From Verrucomicrobiota bacterium (lineage in GTDB: Bacteria; Verrucomicrobiota; Verrucomicrobiia; Chthoniobacterales; Chthoniobacteraceae), in contig VFJQ01000007.1 in NCBI GenBank assembly GCA_009885995.1, positions 1-64,000 on the forward strand: a DNA stretch of 64,000 bases, written 5' to 3'. The notes below the pieces were generated by a model, which had not been told where the DNA came from, searched no databases, and worked only from the letters and a program-made list of their open reading frames with translations. The position numbers and the translations under genes were made by a program. Shown piece after piece: positions 42,902-51,954 of this stretch (position 1 is its first letter; each line of letters starts with the position of its first letter).

Positions 42902-43663
42902 TCAGTCGGCGTCACCGGATCGGCCCTCGATGAAATCAGTGATGACCGGATCGGTCGAGGCACGCAGTTGATCGACAGTGCCTTGGAAATACACGCGACC
43001 TTCGTGCAGGAAGACGATCGAGTCACCACAATGAAACGCAGTCTTCATGTCGTGCGTCACGACGACGGAGGTCACGCTGATCCGCTTTTGCAGGCGGCGG
43101 ATGAGGCGGTTGATCGAGTCCGACGTGATAGGGTCAAGCCCCGTCGTCGGTTCGTCATAAAGGATGCACCGCGGCCGACCCACGACGGTGCGGGCCAAGC
43201 CGACGCGCTTCCGCATCCCGCCGGAAAGCTTCTCCGGCATCTTCGACTCGGCGCCGAGCAAGTCCACCATGTCGAGCGCCTCCGTCACTCTCTCCTTGAT
43301 CACCTTGGGATCGCGGATGCCCTGCTCCTTGAGCGGAAAGGCGAGGTTTTGCTCGACCGTCATCGAGTCGAAGAGCGCCGCGCTTTGGAAAAGCATCCCC
43401 ACCTTCCGCCGCACATCGAGCAGTTGGCGCTCGGGAAGGCCGGTGATCTCCTCGCCCTCGATCAACACGCGCCCGCTGGTCGGTCGCATCAGCGCGATGA
43501 TGTGCTTGAGCAGGACGCTCTTTCCGCAACCCGATCGCCCGAGCACCACGCACGTCTCGCCGCGGCGCACTTGCAGGTCCACGCCGCGCAGCACGTCTTG
43601 CGTTCCCAACCGCTTCTTGAGCGCCTGCACTTCGATCACGGGAGTCTCCGGCGAACTGCTCAC
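42902..43663 (-). CDS. Mla-type ABC transporter ATP-binding protein
   Basis: A 253-residue ABC ATPase: Walker A GRSGCGKSV, the Q-loop after MLFQSAALFDSMTVEQN, signature LSGGMRKRVGLAR, Walker B ILYDEPTTGLDP and His-loop VVTHD. It is of the MlaF/Ttg2A type and energises lipid transport. The GTG start shares one base with the permease stop (TAGTG), so translation is coupled. A longer reading without a consensus N-terminus is possible but would overlap the permease gene. Confidence 0.93.
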   Translation of the reverse strand: MSSSPETPVIEVQALKKRLGTQDVLRGVDLQVRRGETCVVLGRSGCGKSVLLKHIIALMRPTSGRVLIEGEEITGLPERQLLDVRRKVGMLFQSAALFDSMTVEQNLAFPLKEQGIRDPKVIKERVTEALDMVDLLGAESKMPEKLSGGMRKRVGLARTVVGRPRCILYDEPTTGLDPITSDSINRLIRRLQKRISVTSVVVTHDMKTAFHCGDSIVFLHEGRVYFQGTVDQLRASTDPVITDFIEGRSGDAD

Positions 43664-44442
43664 TACACGGTGGGGAAGATGATGTTCAGGCCGAAGGAGA
43701 GGAAGAAATTCGAGATCAGGATCGAGAGCGAGCAGCGCACCACCGCCTCGGTCGGCGCCCGGCCGACGCCCACTGCGCCTTCGCGTGCATTCAGGCCCTC
43801 GTAACAGCTCAGGAAGACGATGATGACCCCGAACACGAACCCCTTCGAGAGCGCCCACGCGATATCGTAGCCGTCGGTGTAGCGCCTCATGTTTTCGAGG
43901 AAGAACGCCTCTTGCACGCCGAGCACCTGCGTGGCGACAAACCATCCGGCGATGAGCGAGAATCCTACGCATTCAACGACCAGCAGCGGCATCGAGATCA
44001 TCAGGGCCGTGGCCCGCGGCACCACGAGGTAATCCACCGGCTGCACCCCCAGCGCGCGCAGCGCATCGATCTGCTCCGTCACCTTCATCGTGCCGATCTC
44101 TGCGGCGATCGCAGCGCCCACGCGGCCGGCGACCATCAGCCCCGTCAGCACCGGGCCGAGTTCACGGAACATCGACAGCGACACCACCGGACCGACCGCC
44201 GAGTCCATCCCGAGCTTGTGAAACTGAAAATATGTCTGCGCCGCGAACACTGCGCCGGTGAATGCACCCGTCACCGAAACCACGAGCTGCGAGCGGAAGC
44301 CCATCTCCGCGATCTGGAACATCACCAACCGCCACCGGATCTTGCCGAGAAGAATTGCACCCACCGTATCCCGCATGAGCAGCGCCACCTCGCCGAGGTA
44401 GCTGGCAAAAGAAAGTGCTGAGCGCCCGAGGGTCGTGAGCAT
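43663..44442 (-). CDS. Mla-type ABC transporter permease
   Basis: A 259-residue MlaE-family membrane protein with about five hydrophobic segments. Family motifs are MGFRSQLVVSVTGAFTGAVFA, FRELGPVLTGLMVAGRVGAAIAAEIGTMKVTEQIDAL (central membrane loop) and EGAVGVGRAPTEAVVRC. It forms the inner-membrane channel of the lipid ABC system, with the ATPase and MCE genes directly downstream. No MlaB (STAS) or MlaC (periplasmic carrier) gene is in this window. Confidence 0.93.
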   Translation of the reverse strand: MLTTLGRSALSFASYLGEVALLMRDTVGAILLGKIRWRLVMFQIAEMGFRSQLVVSVTGAFTGAVFAAQTYFQFHKLGMDSAVGPVVSLSMFRELGPVLTGLMVAGRVGAAIAAEIGTMKVTEQIDALRALGVQPVDYLVVPRATALMISMPLLVVECVGFSLIAGWFVATQVLGVQEAFFLENMRRYTDGYDIAWALSKGFVFGVIIVFLSCYEGLNAREGAVGVGRAPTEAVVRCSLSILISNFFLSFGLNIIFPTV

Positions 44443-44465
44443 GAGGCGAGGAGCGCGGACCGTAG

Positions 44466-44480
44466 GCGGGGCGTCCCCGC
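44466..44480 (-). terminator. GC-rich hairpin after the aldo/keto reductase gene
   Basis: GCGGGG (44466-44471) pairs with CCCCGC (44475-44480) across a 3-base loop, in the 62-base gap between the reductase stop and the permease start. It is short and lacks a T run, so it may be an attenuator or a repeat rather than a strong terminator. Confidence 0.4.
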
Positions 44481-44504
44481 TTGTCCACCTGCGCGCCGCC
44501 GGGA

Positions 44505-45437
44505 TCAGTTGTTCTCGGGCAGCCCCTCGCGATGGCCGAGGTTCTTCACCGGCCGGAAAATCTCGAGCACCTCGGCGAGCAGCGTTTCATCGATCGGCTC
44601 CGCAGCCCACTTCGCCCACTTGCGGATGTTGTCCGGATTCGCCGAGCCCGACACGGTGGTCGTGATGTCTTCATTCGCGAGGCTGAACTGCAACGCGAGC
44701 TGCGCGATGTCCACGCCGCGGCTCGCGCAAAGTTCCGCCGCCTGGCGCGCCGCCGCCTTCACCTCCTCCGGCTCCTTCAGCCACGGCGGCAACGGCGCAT
44801 TTGTGAGCAGCCGCGCGCTGAACGGCCCCGCATTCATCACGCCCACACCCTTCGTCTTGAGATACGGCACCGCCTCGTCGGCGAAGCGCGTGTTTTGCAG
44901 CGTGTATTGATTGTAGCTCAGCACGCAGTCCACGTCGGTCTGGTCGCAGATGAAGCGGAACACCTTCATCGGATACCCGCTGAATCCGATGAAGCGCACC
45001 TTTCCCGCCTTCTGCATCTCGCGCAGCGCGGGGATCGTCTCATCCACGATCTGCTGCATCGGCACGAACTCAATGTCGTGACACAGCACGATATCCAGAT
45101 GCCCGCAGCCGAGCCGGTGCAGCGACACATCCACGCTCTCGCGCACCCGCTTCGCGGAAAAATCGAAGTGCTGAAGATCATAGCGCCCCAGCTTCGTGCA
45201 GAGCGTGTAGCTGTCGCGCGGCACACCCTTCAGCGCGATGCCGAGCAGCACCTCGCTCATGCCGCGACCGTAGAAGGGCGACGTGTCGATGAAGTTCAGC
45301 CCCAGTTCCAGCGCCACGTGCACGCTCGCGAGCGCTTCGTCGAGTTTCACGCTGCGAAACTCCGCCCCGAGCGACGACGCGCCGAAGCTAAGGATGGGAA
45401 GATGGAGATCGGTCTGACCGAGACGGCGGGTTTGCAT
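44505..45437 (-). CDS. aldo/keto reductase (L-galactose/L-fucose dehydrogenase-like)
   Basis: A 310-residue NAD(P)-dependent oxidoreductase of the TIM-barrel AKR superfamily. The catalytic tetrad is present: Asp-51 and Tyr-56 in NFIDTSPFYGRGMSE, Lys-82 in CTKLGRYD and His-120 in LCHDIEFV. It resembles the L-galactose dehydrogenase branch. It reads into the Mla genes from the same strand, but 62 bases and a hairpin separate them. It is 38 bases after the beta-propeller gene. The substrate is unknown. Confidence 0.9.
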   Translation of the reverse strand: MQTRRLGQTDLHLPILSFGASSLGAEFRSVKLDEALASVHVALELGLNFIDTSPFYGRGMSEVLLGIALKGVPRDSYTLCTKLGRYDLQHFDFSAKRVRESVDVSLHRLGCGHLDIVLCHDIEFVPMQQIVDETIPALREMQKAGKVRFIGFSGYPMKVFRFICDQTDVDCVLSYNQYTLQNTRFADEAVPYLKTKGVGVMNAGPFSARLLTNAPLPPWLKEPEEVKAAARQAAELCASRGVDIAQLALQFSLANEDITTTVSGSANPDNIRKWAKWAAEPIDETLLAEVLEIFRPVKNLGHREGLPENN

Positions 45438-45475
45438 GGCCGACTCGAATACCGCGCCGGCCGAAAAATACCAGC

Positions 45476-46717
45476 CTACTGCTCGACCCGATACAGGTGC
45501 GTCTTCGTCCGCACGATCAGCGCCTTCCCCACCACCGCCGGCGACGCCATGCAGCCCGCGTCGAGCGTATTCTCCGCGAGCTTCTTAAACACATCCCCCG
45601 GCTCGACCACCGTGCATGGCCCCGCCGCCGCGAAGTAATACAGACGCCCCTCCGCGAGGATCGGCGACGCTGCGAAGTCCATCCCGATCCGCTCCTGCCA
45701 CAGCACGTCGCCGGTTTGCAGGTTCAGGCACGAGAGGATGCCGCCGCTCGTCGTCGCATACACGCGATCCTTCACGATGATCGGCGAGCACTGGTCCGGC
45801 GCGCCTTTGATCTGCTGCCACAGCACGTGCGAAGTCGTCGCGTCGCCGCTCGCCCCGCCGACCTTCAGCCCCATGAGCAGCGGCTTCATGAAGCCCGAGC
45901 TGATCACCATCACGCGCCCATCGCTCACCGGCAGCGGCACATTCGAGAAGCCGCGCGGATACTTCACGTGCCAAAGCTCACGGCCCGACTCCGGGTCCGT
46001 CGCCCAGAACCGATTGCTCGCCGTCGTGAGACTCTGCGCCCGCCCGTCGATCTGCATCACCACCGGCGTGCCGTAGGCCTTCCGCATATCGTCCTTCAGA
46101 TCGAGCAACTCCGGCGTATTGCGCGGTGTCTTGCGCAGGACCTTGCCGGTCGCCTTATCCAGCACCGCCTCATACTGCGCATCGCGCCCGTCGCAGGCCA
46201 GGATCAGCCGGTCCTTCCACAGCGCCAGCGAACCGCCCGGCCCATTCTGCGTATCCCACTTCAGCTCGCGATTTTCCCAGCGCACCGAACCCGACTTCGC
46301 ATCGAGGCACGCCGTCCCCATCGGCCCGAAGTGAACGAACACATTCTCCCCGTCGATGATCCCCGTGGGCGACGCGTAGCTGTTGCGCTTGTGCTTCTCC
46401 GGCGGCGTCTCGTTCTTGAAGACCTCGACGTCGTGCAAGATGCGGCCGCTCGCGAGATCGACGCACAGCGCGTGCAGCGAGCGCCCTTCCTCGAGCGCCG
46501 TCGTTAGCCACACCTGCCCATTCGCCACGAGCGGCGAAGACCAGCCCTCGCCCGCGATCTCCGTCTTCCACTTCACATTCTTCTGCTCGCTCCACTCCAT
46601 CGGCAGCCCCTTCGCGTCGGTGACGCCATCGCCCAGCGGTCCGCGGAATTGCGGCCACGAATCCCCGGCGAGCGATGTGAGAGCGAGGGCGAGACTGAGG
46701 ACGAAGGGTCGGATCAT
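45476..46717 (-). CDS. secreted PQQ-like beta-propeller protein
   Basis: A 413-residue exported protein with a signal peptide (MIRPFVLSLALALTSLAG) and WPQFRGPLGDGVTD, the usual opening of this family in PVC bacteria. The body has repeated beta-propeller blades with W/G-rich motifs (SSPLVANGQVWLTT, GRELWHVKYPRG, CSPIIVKDRVYATT, GDVLWQERIG). Related proteins carry a PQQ-binding-like fold but seldom bind PQQ; a role as a scaffold or in sugar metabolism is possible. The start ATG gives the signal peptide. It lies upstream of the aldo/keto reductase and divergent from the sugar dehydrogenase gene. Confidence 0.9.
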   Translation of the reverse strand: MIRPFVLSLALALTSLAGDSWPQFRGPLGDGVTDAKGLPMEWSEQKNVKWKTEIAGEGWSSPLVANGQVWLTTALEEGRSLHALCVDLASGRILHDVEVFKNETPPEKHKRNSYASPTGIIDGENVFVHFGPMGTACLDAKSGSVRWENRELKWDTQNGPGGSLALWKDRLILACDGRDAQYEAVLDKATGKVLRKTPRNTPELLDLKDDMRKAYGTPVVMQIDGRAQSLTTASNRFWATDPESGRELWHVKYPRGFSNVPLPVSDGRVMVISSGFMKPLLMGLKVGGASGDATTSHVLWQQIKGAPDQCSPIIVKDRVYATTSGGILSCLNLQTGDVLWQERIGMDFAASPILAEGRLYYFAAAGPCTVVEPGDVFKKLAENTLDAGCMASPAVVGKALIVRTKTHLYRVEQ

Positions 46718-46916
46718 GATGCGGGAGAATGCGAAGTTGCCTCACAAAATCCAGCTCCGCCCAAAACGTTGGGCTCGCCGCAATTTAGCTTCAGCGTTCC
46801 GACTTGAGCCGCCGGAAAATTTCTAGCCGAGACCGCACTTCCGTCCTACGAGGGTGGCGTCGCAGGTGTTAATAAACGCACTAAGTTAAACCTAAACGCT
46901 CATCCTCCGAATCCGT

Positions 46917-48191
46917 ATGCCCACCCGTCGTTCCTTTCTCCAACGCTCCGCCACCCTCGCCGGCGCCACCGCCCTCGCCGGCTCGCTGCCCTCGATCGTC
47001 CGCGGCGAACCGAACAGCAAGAAGCTCAAGATCGCCCTCGTCGGCTGCGGCGGCCGCGGCTCCGGCGCGGCGAACCAGGCGCTCACCGCCGACTCGAACT
47101 GCGAACTCGCCTACCTCGCAGACATCGCTGAGGAGCAAGCTGACAACGCCCTCAAGAACCTCACCGCCAAGCACCCGGAGAAGACGAAGAACGCGCAGAA
47201 GTTCATCGGCCTCGACGCCATCGACAAGGTCTGCGCCAGCGACGCCGACGTGGTGCTGCTCACCACGCCTCCCGGCTTCCGGCCCGAGTTTTTCCAAAAA
47301 GTCGTCAACGCCGGCAAGCACACCTTCTGCGAGAAGCCCGTCGCGACCGACCCCGCGGGCGCGCGCCGCTTCATGGAAGCTGCGCGGCTTTCCAAAGAGA
47401 AGGGCCTCGGCTGCCAGTCGGGCTTCTGCTGGCGCTCCAGCCTCGGCGAACGCGCGACTTTCGAGCAGATCGAGAAGGGCGCGATCGGCAAAGTCATGTC
47501 CGTCCACGGCACCTACCTCGGCGCGACGCCGTGGGTGAAAGAGCGCAAGCCCGAGTGGACCGACCTCGAGTGGCAGCTCCGCAACTGGATGTATTTCACG
47601 TGGCTCAGCGGCGATCACCTCGTCGAGCAAGCCATCCACACCGTGGACAAAATGTGTTGGGCCTTCGGCGACGCCGACCCGGTGCAAGCCGTCGCCGTCG
47701 GCGGACGCCAGCAGCGCGTCGAGGAGCAATACGGTCACATCTACGATCACTTTGGCGTCACGTATGAGTTCTCCGAAGGCCGCCGCGGCCACATCTTCTG
47801 CCGCCAGCAGTCCGGCACCTTCAGCGAGACGGCCGATCACATCATCGGCACCGAAGGCGTCTGTCACATCATCGGCTCGCGCAAGCTCCAGCAGATCACC
47901 GGCAAGACCGATTGGCGTTACAAAGGCCCGTCGCCCGACATGTATCAGGTCGAGCACGACGAATTCTTCGCCTCGATCCGTCAGGGCGCGCCGCTCAACT
48001 TCGCCGAAAAACTCGCGCACTCGACGATGGTCGGCATCATGGGCCGCATCGCCGCTTACACGGGCAAGGCCGTGACTTGGGATGAACTGGTCAACTCGAA
48101 GGAAGACCTTCGTCCGAAAGAACCTCTGCGCTGGGACATGAAGTTGAGCGTCCCCGAGGTTGCCATCCCGGGCCGCTATCCCCTTGTCTGA
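46917..48191 (+). CDS. Gfo/Idh/MocA family oxidoreductase with Tat signal
   Basis: A 424-residue NAD(P)-dependent sugar or inositol dehydrogenase-like protein. A Tat-type signal (TRRSFLQRSATLAGATALAG) is followed by the Rossmann domain (IALVGCGGRGSG, 39-50), the CEKPVATD motif near 138-145 and the C-terminal alpha/beta domain with GDHLVEQAIHTVD. Exported members of this family with twin-arginine signals are very frequent in Verrucomicrobiota and are thought to be periplasmic. It is followed by a palindromic element and the isomerase gene on the same strand. Confidence 0.92.
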   Translation: MPTRRSFLQRSATLAGATALAGSLPSIVRGEPNSKKLKIALVGCGGRGSGAANQALTADSNCELAYLADIAEEQADNALKNLTAKHPEKTKNAQKFIGLDAIDKVCASDADVVLLTTPPGFRPEFFQKVVNAGKHTFCEKPVATDPAGARRFMEAARLSKEKGLGCQSGFCWRSSLGERATFEQIEKGAIGKVMSVHGTYLGATPWVKERKPEWTDLEWQLRNWMYFTWLSGDHLVEQAIHTVDKMCWAFGDADPVQAVAVGGRQQRVEEQYGHIYDHFGVTYEFSEGRRGHIFCRQQSGTFSETADHIIGTEGVCHIIGSRKLQQITGKTDWRYKGPSPDMYQVEHDEFFASIRQGAPLNFAEKLAHSTMVGIMGRIAAYTGKAVTWDELVNSKEDLRPKEPLRWDMKLSVPEVAIPGRYPLV

Positions 48192-48295
48192 TTTTAACGC
48201 AGAGACGCAGAGAACGCAGAGGCGCGCAAAAGATGCTCGCTCCCAAGAATTTTCCTCTGCGAATCTCTGCGCCCTTCGCGCCTTTGCGTTGAAAA
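48192..48295. repeat. ACGCAGAG palindromic element, copy C
   Basis: Left arm TTTTAACGCAGAGACGCAGAG and so on, right arm ending CGCCTTTGCGTTG, about 104 bases. It starts one base after the Gfo/Idh/MocA stop codon and ends 14 bases before the isomerase start. It is more diverged in the centre than copies A and B, but both arms are the same family. Confidence 0.82.
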
Positions 48296-48309
48296 CAAAC
48301 CCCGCACCC

Positions 48310-49194
48310 ATGAACCGCCGCCACTTCCTCACCGCCGCCACCGCCGCACTCGCCGGCACCGCCTTCGCCCAAGCGCCAAAAAAGCGCCCGCTCAAAAAAG
48401 CCGTGAATCTCGGCATGATCAAAGGCCCGCCCGGCGCCACGATCGCCGATCGGTTCAAGATGGCCCGCGACGCCGGCTTCGAGGGCATCGAGCTGAACCT
48501 CCCCGACGACGCGCTCAGCGTCGAAATCCTCCAGCAAGCCAAAGCCGCGAGCGGCGTCGAAGTCGCCGGCATCATCTGCACGCCGCACTGGAAATACCCG
48601 CTCAGCGATCCCGACCCAGCGAACCGCGAGCGCACCGTGCGTGGCCTCCAGCTCGCGCTCACGCAGGGCGGCGAAATTGGCTGCAAGCGCGTGCTTCTCG
48701 TCCCCGGCGTGGTGAACGAAAAAGTGAACTACGCCGAGTGCTGGAGCCGCTCGATCGAAGGCATCAAGCGCTGCCTCGACGCCGCCGAGAAAGCCAAGTG
48801 CCACATCGCCATCGAGAACGTCTGGAACCAATTCATCCTCAACCCCGTCGAAGCCGCGCGCTTCGTCGATGAGATCGGCACCCCGTGGGTCGGCTGGCAT
48901 TTCGACATCGGCAACTGCGTCGTCAACGGCTGGCCCGAGCACTGGCCGCGCCTCCTCGGCAAGCGCATGCTCAACCTGCACATCAAGGAATTCAGCCGGA
49001 AGAAAGCGAACGACGAGGGCCTGCGCAAAGGCTTCGGCGTCGAGCTCGGCGAAGGCGATGTGAACTGGCCCGCCGTCATGCAGTCGCTCGATGACATCGG
49101 CTACACCGGCTACGGCATCGCCGAAGTCCCCGGCGGCGACGCCGCGCGCTTGAAGTTCCTCTCCGAGCGCATGGACCAGCTCTTCGCGAGCTAG
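48310..49194 (+). CDS. secreted sugar-phosphate isomerase/epimerase-like protein
   Basis: A 294-residue TIM barrel of the xylose-isomerase-like AP-endonuclease 2 superfamily. It has a Tat-type signal (NRRHFLTAATAALAGTAFA), and motifs GFEGIELNLPD, IAIENVWNQF (metal-ligand Glu), GWHFDIGNCV (Asp) and MLNLHIKEF (His). The C-terminus is GYGIAEVPGGD. It may isomerise or epimerise sugar acids or hexoses, but the family is broad and no substrate can be assigned. The ATG is 14 bases after palindromic element C; a longer in-frame reading would start inside that element. Confidence 0.9.
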   Translation: MNRRHFLTAATAALAGTAFAQAPKKRPLKKAVNLGMIKGPPGATIADRFKMARDAGFEGIELNLPDDALSVEILQQAKAASGVEVAGIICTPHWKYPLSDPDPANRERTVRGLQLALTQGGEIGCKRVLLVPGVVNEKVNYAECWSRSIEGIKRCLDAAEKAKCHIAIENVWNQFILNPVEAARFVDEIGTPWVGWHFDIGNCVVNGWPEHWPRLLGKRMLNLHIKEFSRKKANDEGLRKGFGVELGEGDVNWPAVMQSLDDIGYTGYGIAEVPGGDAARLKFLSERMDQLFAS

Positions 49195-49207
49195 GATCGC
49201 CAAACAA

Positions 49208-49235
49208 AAAGGGCGCGGATTTCTCCGCGCCCTTT
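49208..49235. terminator. bidirectional hairpin terminator between isomerase and kinase genes
   Basis: AAAGGGCGCGGA (49208-49219) pairs with TCCGCGCCCTTT (49224-49235): 12 bp, 4-base loop, A and T runs on the two sides. It sits 13 bases after the isomerase stop and 24 before the convergent kinase stop. It has the same core (GGGCGCG) as the hairpin at 170-197. Confidence 0.85.
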
Positions 49236-49259
49236 CGTTTGAGTGATGTCGCTTGCCGC

Positions 49260-50345
49260 TTAGCGCTGCACGCGCGCGGAGCCGCCCTTCGCGAACGCGC
49301 GGACCTGGTCCACGGTCGCCATGGTCGTGTCGCCGGGGAAGGTGGTGAGCAGCGCGCCGTGCGCCCAGCCGAGCTTCACGGCTTCTGCCGGCTCTTCGCC
49401 CGCGAGCAGGCCGTAGAAGAAGCCGGAGGCGTAGCCGTCGCCGCCGCCGATGCGGTCGATGACGTCGAGTTCGGCGGTCGGGGCATGATAGACGTGCCCG
49501 TTGATCCAGGCGACGGCACTCCACGAGTGGCGGTTGGTCGAGTGGACTTCGCGCAACGTGGTGGCGACGACTTTCACCTGCGGATGCTTCTCGATCACGT
49601 TGTCCATCATGCTGAGGAAAGCGACCGGATCCATTTTCGACGTCGCCTCGACGGACGGCCCGGGAATGCCGAGGCCGAGCTGGAGGTCTTCCTCGTTGCC
49701 AACGAGCACATCGACGTTCTTCACGATGCGATCGAGGACTTCGACGGCGCGGTCGTGGCCACCGACGATGTTCCAGAGTTTCGCGCGGTAGTTCAGGTCG
49801 AAGGAGACGATCGCGCCGGCGGCTTTTGCGGCCTGCATGCCTTCGATGATCACTTCCGCCGTGGTCGGCGAGAGCGCGGCGAAAATGCCGCCGCTGTGGA
49901 ACCAGCGCACGCCGCCGGAGAAGATTTCGCTCCAGTTAAAATCGCCGGGCTTGAGCTGGCCGGCAGCCTCGTTGCAGCGGTTGTAGAAGACGACCGGGGG
50001 GCGCACGCCCTGGCCGCGGTCGCTATAGACGGTCGCCATGTTTGGACCGTGGACGCCGTCGTGCTTGAAGTTCTTGTAGAACGGCTTCACGCCCATCGCG
50101 CGCACGCGCTCGGCGATGAGGTGGCCGATCGGGTAATCGACCATTGCGCTGGCGATGCCGGTCTTGAGCCCGAAGCAATCGGCGAGGTTCGCCGCGCAGT
50201 TGAACTCGCCGCCGCTGACGTGGATGTCGCAGTGCGAGGCTTTGCGGAAGGGGATGATGCCGGGGTCGAGCCGGTGGATGAGAGCGCCGAGGGACACGAA
50301 GTCGAGCGCGCCACTTTCACGAATGTTGAGGCCGTATTTGCTCAT
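49260..50345 (-). CDS. kdgK: PfkB-family sugar kinase (2-keto-3-deoxygluconate kinase-like)
   Basis: A 361-residue ribokinase-superfamily kinase. The N-terminal part has ISGGEFNCAANLADCFG-type substrate-site sequence (HVSGGEFNCAANLA), and the C-terminal signature is DRIGGGDGYASGF, in which the Asp of GGGD is the general base. A FDLNYRAKLW segment is typical of KDG/fructokinase-like members. 2-keto-3-deoxygluconate is the most likely substrate. The ATG at 50345 (MSKYGLNIRESGALD) is the family start. It is convergent with the isomerase and divergent from the FGGY kinase gene. Confidence 0.88.
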   Translation of the reverse strand: MSKYGLNIRESGALDFVSLGALIHRLDPGIIPFRKASHCDIHVSGGEFNCAANLADCFGLKTGIASAMVDYPIGHLIAERVRAMGVKPFYKNFKHDGVHGPNMATVYSDRGQGVRPPVVFYNRCNEAAGQLKPGDFNWSEIFSGGVRWFHSGGIFAALSPTTAEVIIEGMQAAKAAGAIVSFDLNYRAKLWNIVGGHDRAVEVLDRIVKNVDVLVGNEEDLQLGLGIPGPSVEATSKMDPVAFLSMMDNVIEKHPQVKVVATTLREVHSTNRHSWSAVAWINGHVYHAPTAELDVIDRIGGGDGYASGFFYGLLAGEEPAEAVKLGWAHGALLTTFPGDTTMATVDQVRAFAKGGSARVQR

Positions 50346-50502
50346 GATTTGCGAGGGTTGGTTGTGGATTTGGTTTGAGAGACGGAGGGGCGCGCATCTT
50401 GGCAAAGCCTCCGCGCGTCGCCAGAACATTTCTGGTTTCCCCGTTCGCTGGCTGGACAAATTGCTCGTCTCGATCGCTGCGATCCGATTCCCTTCCGCGC
50501 CG

Positions 50503-51954
50503 ATGCCCGACCACCTCGTCCTCGCCCTCGACCTCGGCACTTCGTCCACACGCACCGCGCTCTTCGATGCTCGCGCGAATCGCATCCTGCCGACCACCAC
50601 GCAGCAGACTTACAAACTGATTACCACGCCCGACGGCGGCGCGGAGCTGGACCCCGCGGCGCTGCTCGGTGCGGTGCGGCATTGTCTCGACCAAACGATG
50701 CGCGTGTATCGCAGCGATCCCGCTTTGCGCACGCGGCCGATCGCGGGCATCGGCGTCTCGAGCTTCTGGCACAGCCTGCTCGGCGTGAATGCGAAGGGCG
50801 ACCCCGTCACGCGCATCTTCACGTGGGCCGACTCGCGATGCCGCGCGGATGCCGCGACGCTGCGGGAGAAGTTCGGCGAAAAGGAACTCCACGCCCGCAC
50901 CGGCTGCATGGTCCGCGCGTCGTTCTGGCCAGCGAAGCTGACTTGGTTGCGTCGCACGCAACCGAAGCTCTGGGACCGTGTGAAGCAGTGGATGTCGCCC
51001 GCCGAGTGGCTCCAGCTCAAGCTCACCGGCGATGCCCATTGCGCGCTTGGCATGGCGACCGGCACAGGGCTTTTCAATCCCGCGACGATGACGTGGGACG
51101 CCGAGTTGCTGAAGGCGTGCAAGCTCACGCCCACGCAACTGCGCCCGCTCACCGATGCGTCGCTTCCCGTCGCGGGCCAGCTCGCGAAGCAATTCCCAGA
51201 GCTGCGCGACGTGCCGTGGTTCCCCGGTATCGGCGACGGCGCGGCGAGCAATCTCGGCTCCGGCGCCACTCGCCCTGGCATCGCGGCGATCAACTTCGGC
51301 ACCAGCGGCGCGCTGCGCGTCATCCGCGAGACCGGCGCGCCGCGCGCGCCGTTCGGCGTGTCGTGCTACCGCGTCGATGCGCGGCGCTACCTCGTCGGCG
51401 GCGCGATCAGCAATGCGGGCAACCTCCGCGCGTGGTGCCTGCGCGAACTCAAGGTGCCCGGCGACGACGAGATCGAAGCCGAACTCGCCCACCGCCCCGG
51501 CCCCGTGCCCGGCCTGAGCGTGCTCCCGTTTTGGAACGCCGAGCGCGCGCCGAAATGGAACGAGGATCAGCAAGGCGCGATCGTCGGCATCACGCATCAC
51601 ACGACGGGGCTCGACCTCTTGCAGGCGATCACCGAGGCGACTTACCAGCGGCTCGCGCGCATCGCCGAGCTCATCTTCGCCACGGAGAAGACCACGCCGA
51701 AGCTCATCGTGAGCGGCGGCATCCTGCGCAGCGCTCAAGCGCTCCAGCGCCTCGCCGACGTGCTCGGCCAGCCGCTTTACCCGAGCGAGGAAATGGAAGC
51801 ATCGATTCGTGGTGCCGCGATCTATGCGCTCGAGCAACTCGGCGATTTGCCGTCCGCGTCGAAGCTCGCCCCGCCCGTGAAGCCACGCGCGCAATACGCG
51901 AAGCTCTACGCCGCAGCGCGTGAGCGGCAGCGGAAAATCGAAGAGTTATTGTAG
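50503..51954 (+). CDS. FGGY-family carbohydrate kinase (gluconokinase-like)
   Basis: A 483-residue ATP-dependent sugar kinase. The N-terminal actin-like domain starts LVLALDLGTSSTRTALFD; the substrate motif ADSRCRADAATLR is present; the C-terminal domain has INFGTSGALRVI, SGGILRSAQALQRLADVLG and ASIRGAAIYALEQLG, which is the second family signature. Gluconokinase is the best guess from sequence type; xylulokinase- or glycerokinase-like enzymes are alternatives. The start is the ATG at the first conserved strand. Its stop codon lies inside the three-way-junction element at 51950-52007. Confidence 0.9.
   Translation: MPDHLVLALDLGTSSTRTALFDARANRILPTTTQQTYKLITTPDGGAELDPAALLGAVRHCLDQTMRVYRSDPALRTRPIAGIGVSSFWHSLLGVNAKGDPVTRIFTWADSRCRADAATLREKFGEKELHARTGCMVRASFWPAKLTWLRRTQPKLWDRVKQWMSPAEWLQLKLTGDAHCALGMATGTGLFNPATMTWDAELLKACKLTPTQLRPLTDASLPVAGQLAKQFPELRDVPWFPGIGDGAASNLGSGATRPGIAAINFGTSGALRVIRETGAPRAPFGVSCYRVDARRYLVGGAISNAGNLRAWCLRELKVPGDDEIEAELAHRPGPVPGLSVLPFWNAERAPKWNEDQQGAIVGITHHTTGLDLLQAITEATYQRLARIAELIFATEKTTPKLIVSGGILRSAQALQRLADVLGQPLYPSEEMEASIRGAAIYALEQLGDLPSASKLAPPVKPRAQYAKLYAAARERQRKIEELL

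Noticed and set aside
46881-48686. 601-residue minus-strand frame opposite the oxidoreductase and isomerase genes
   Set aside because: It crosses two well-supported plus-strand genes and the palindromic element, and shows no family motif.
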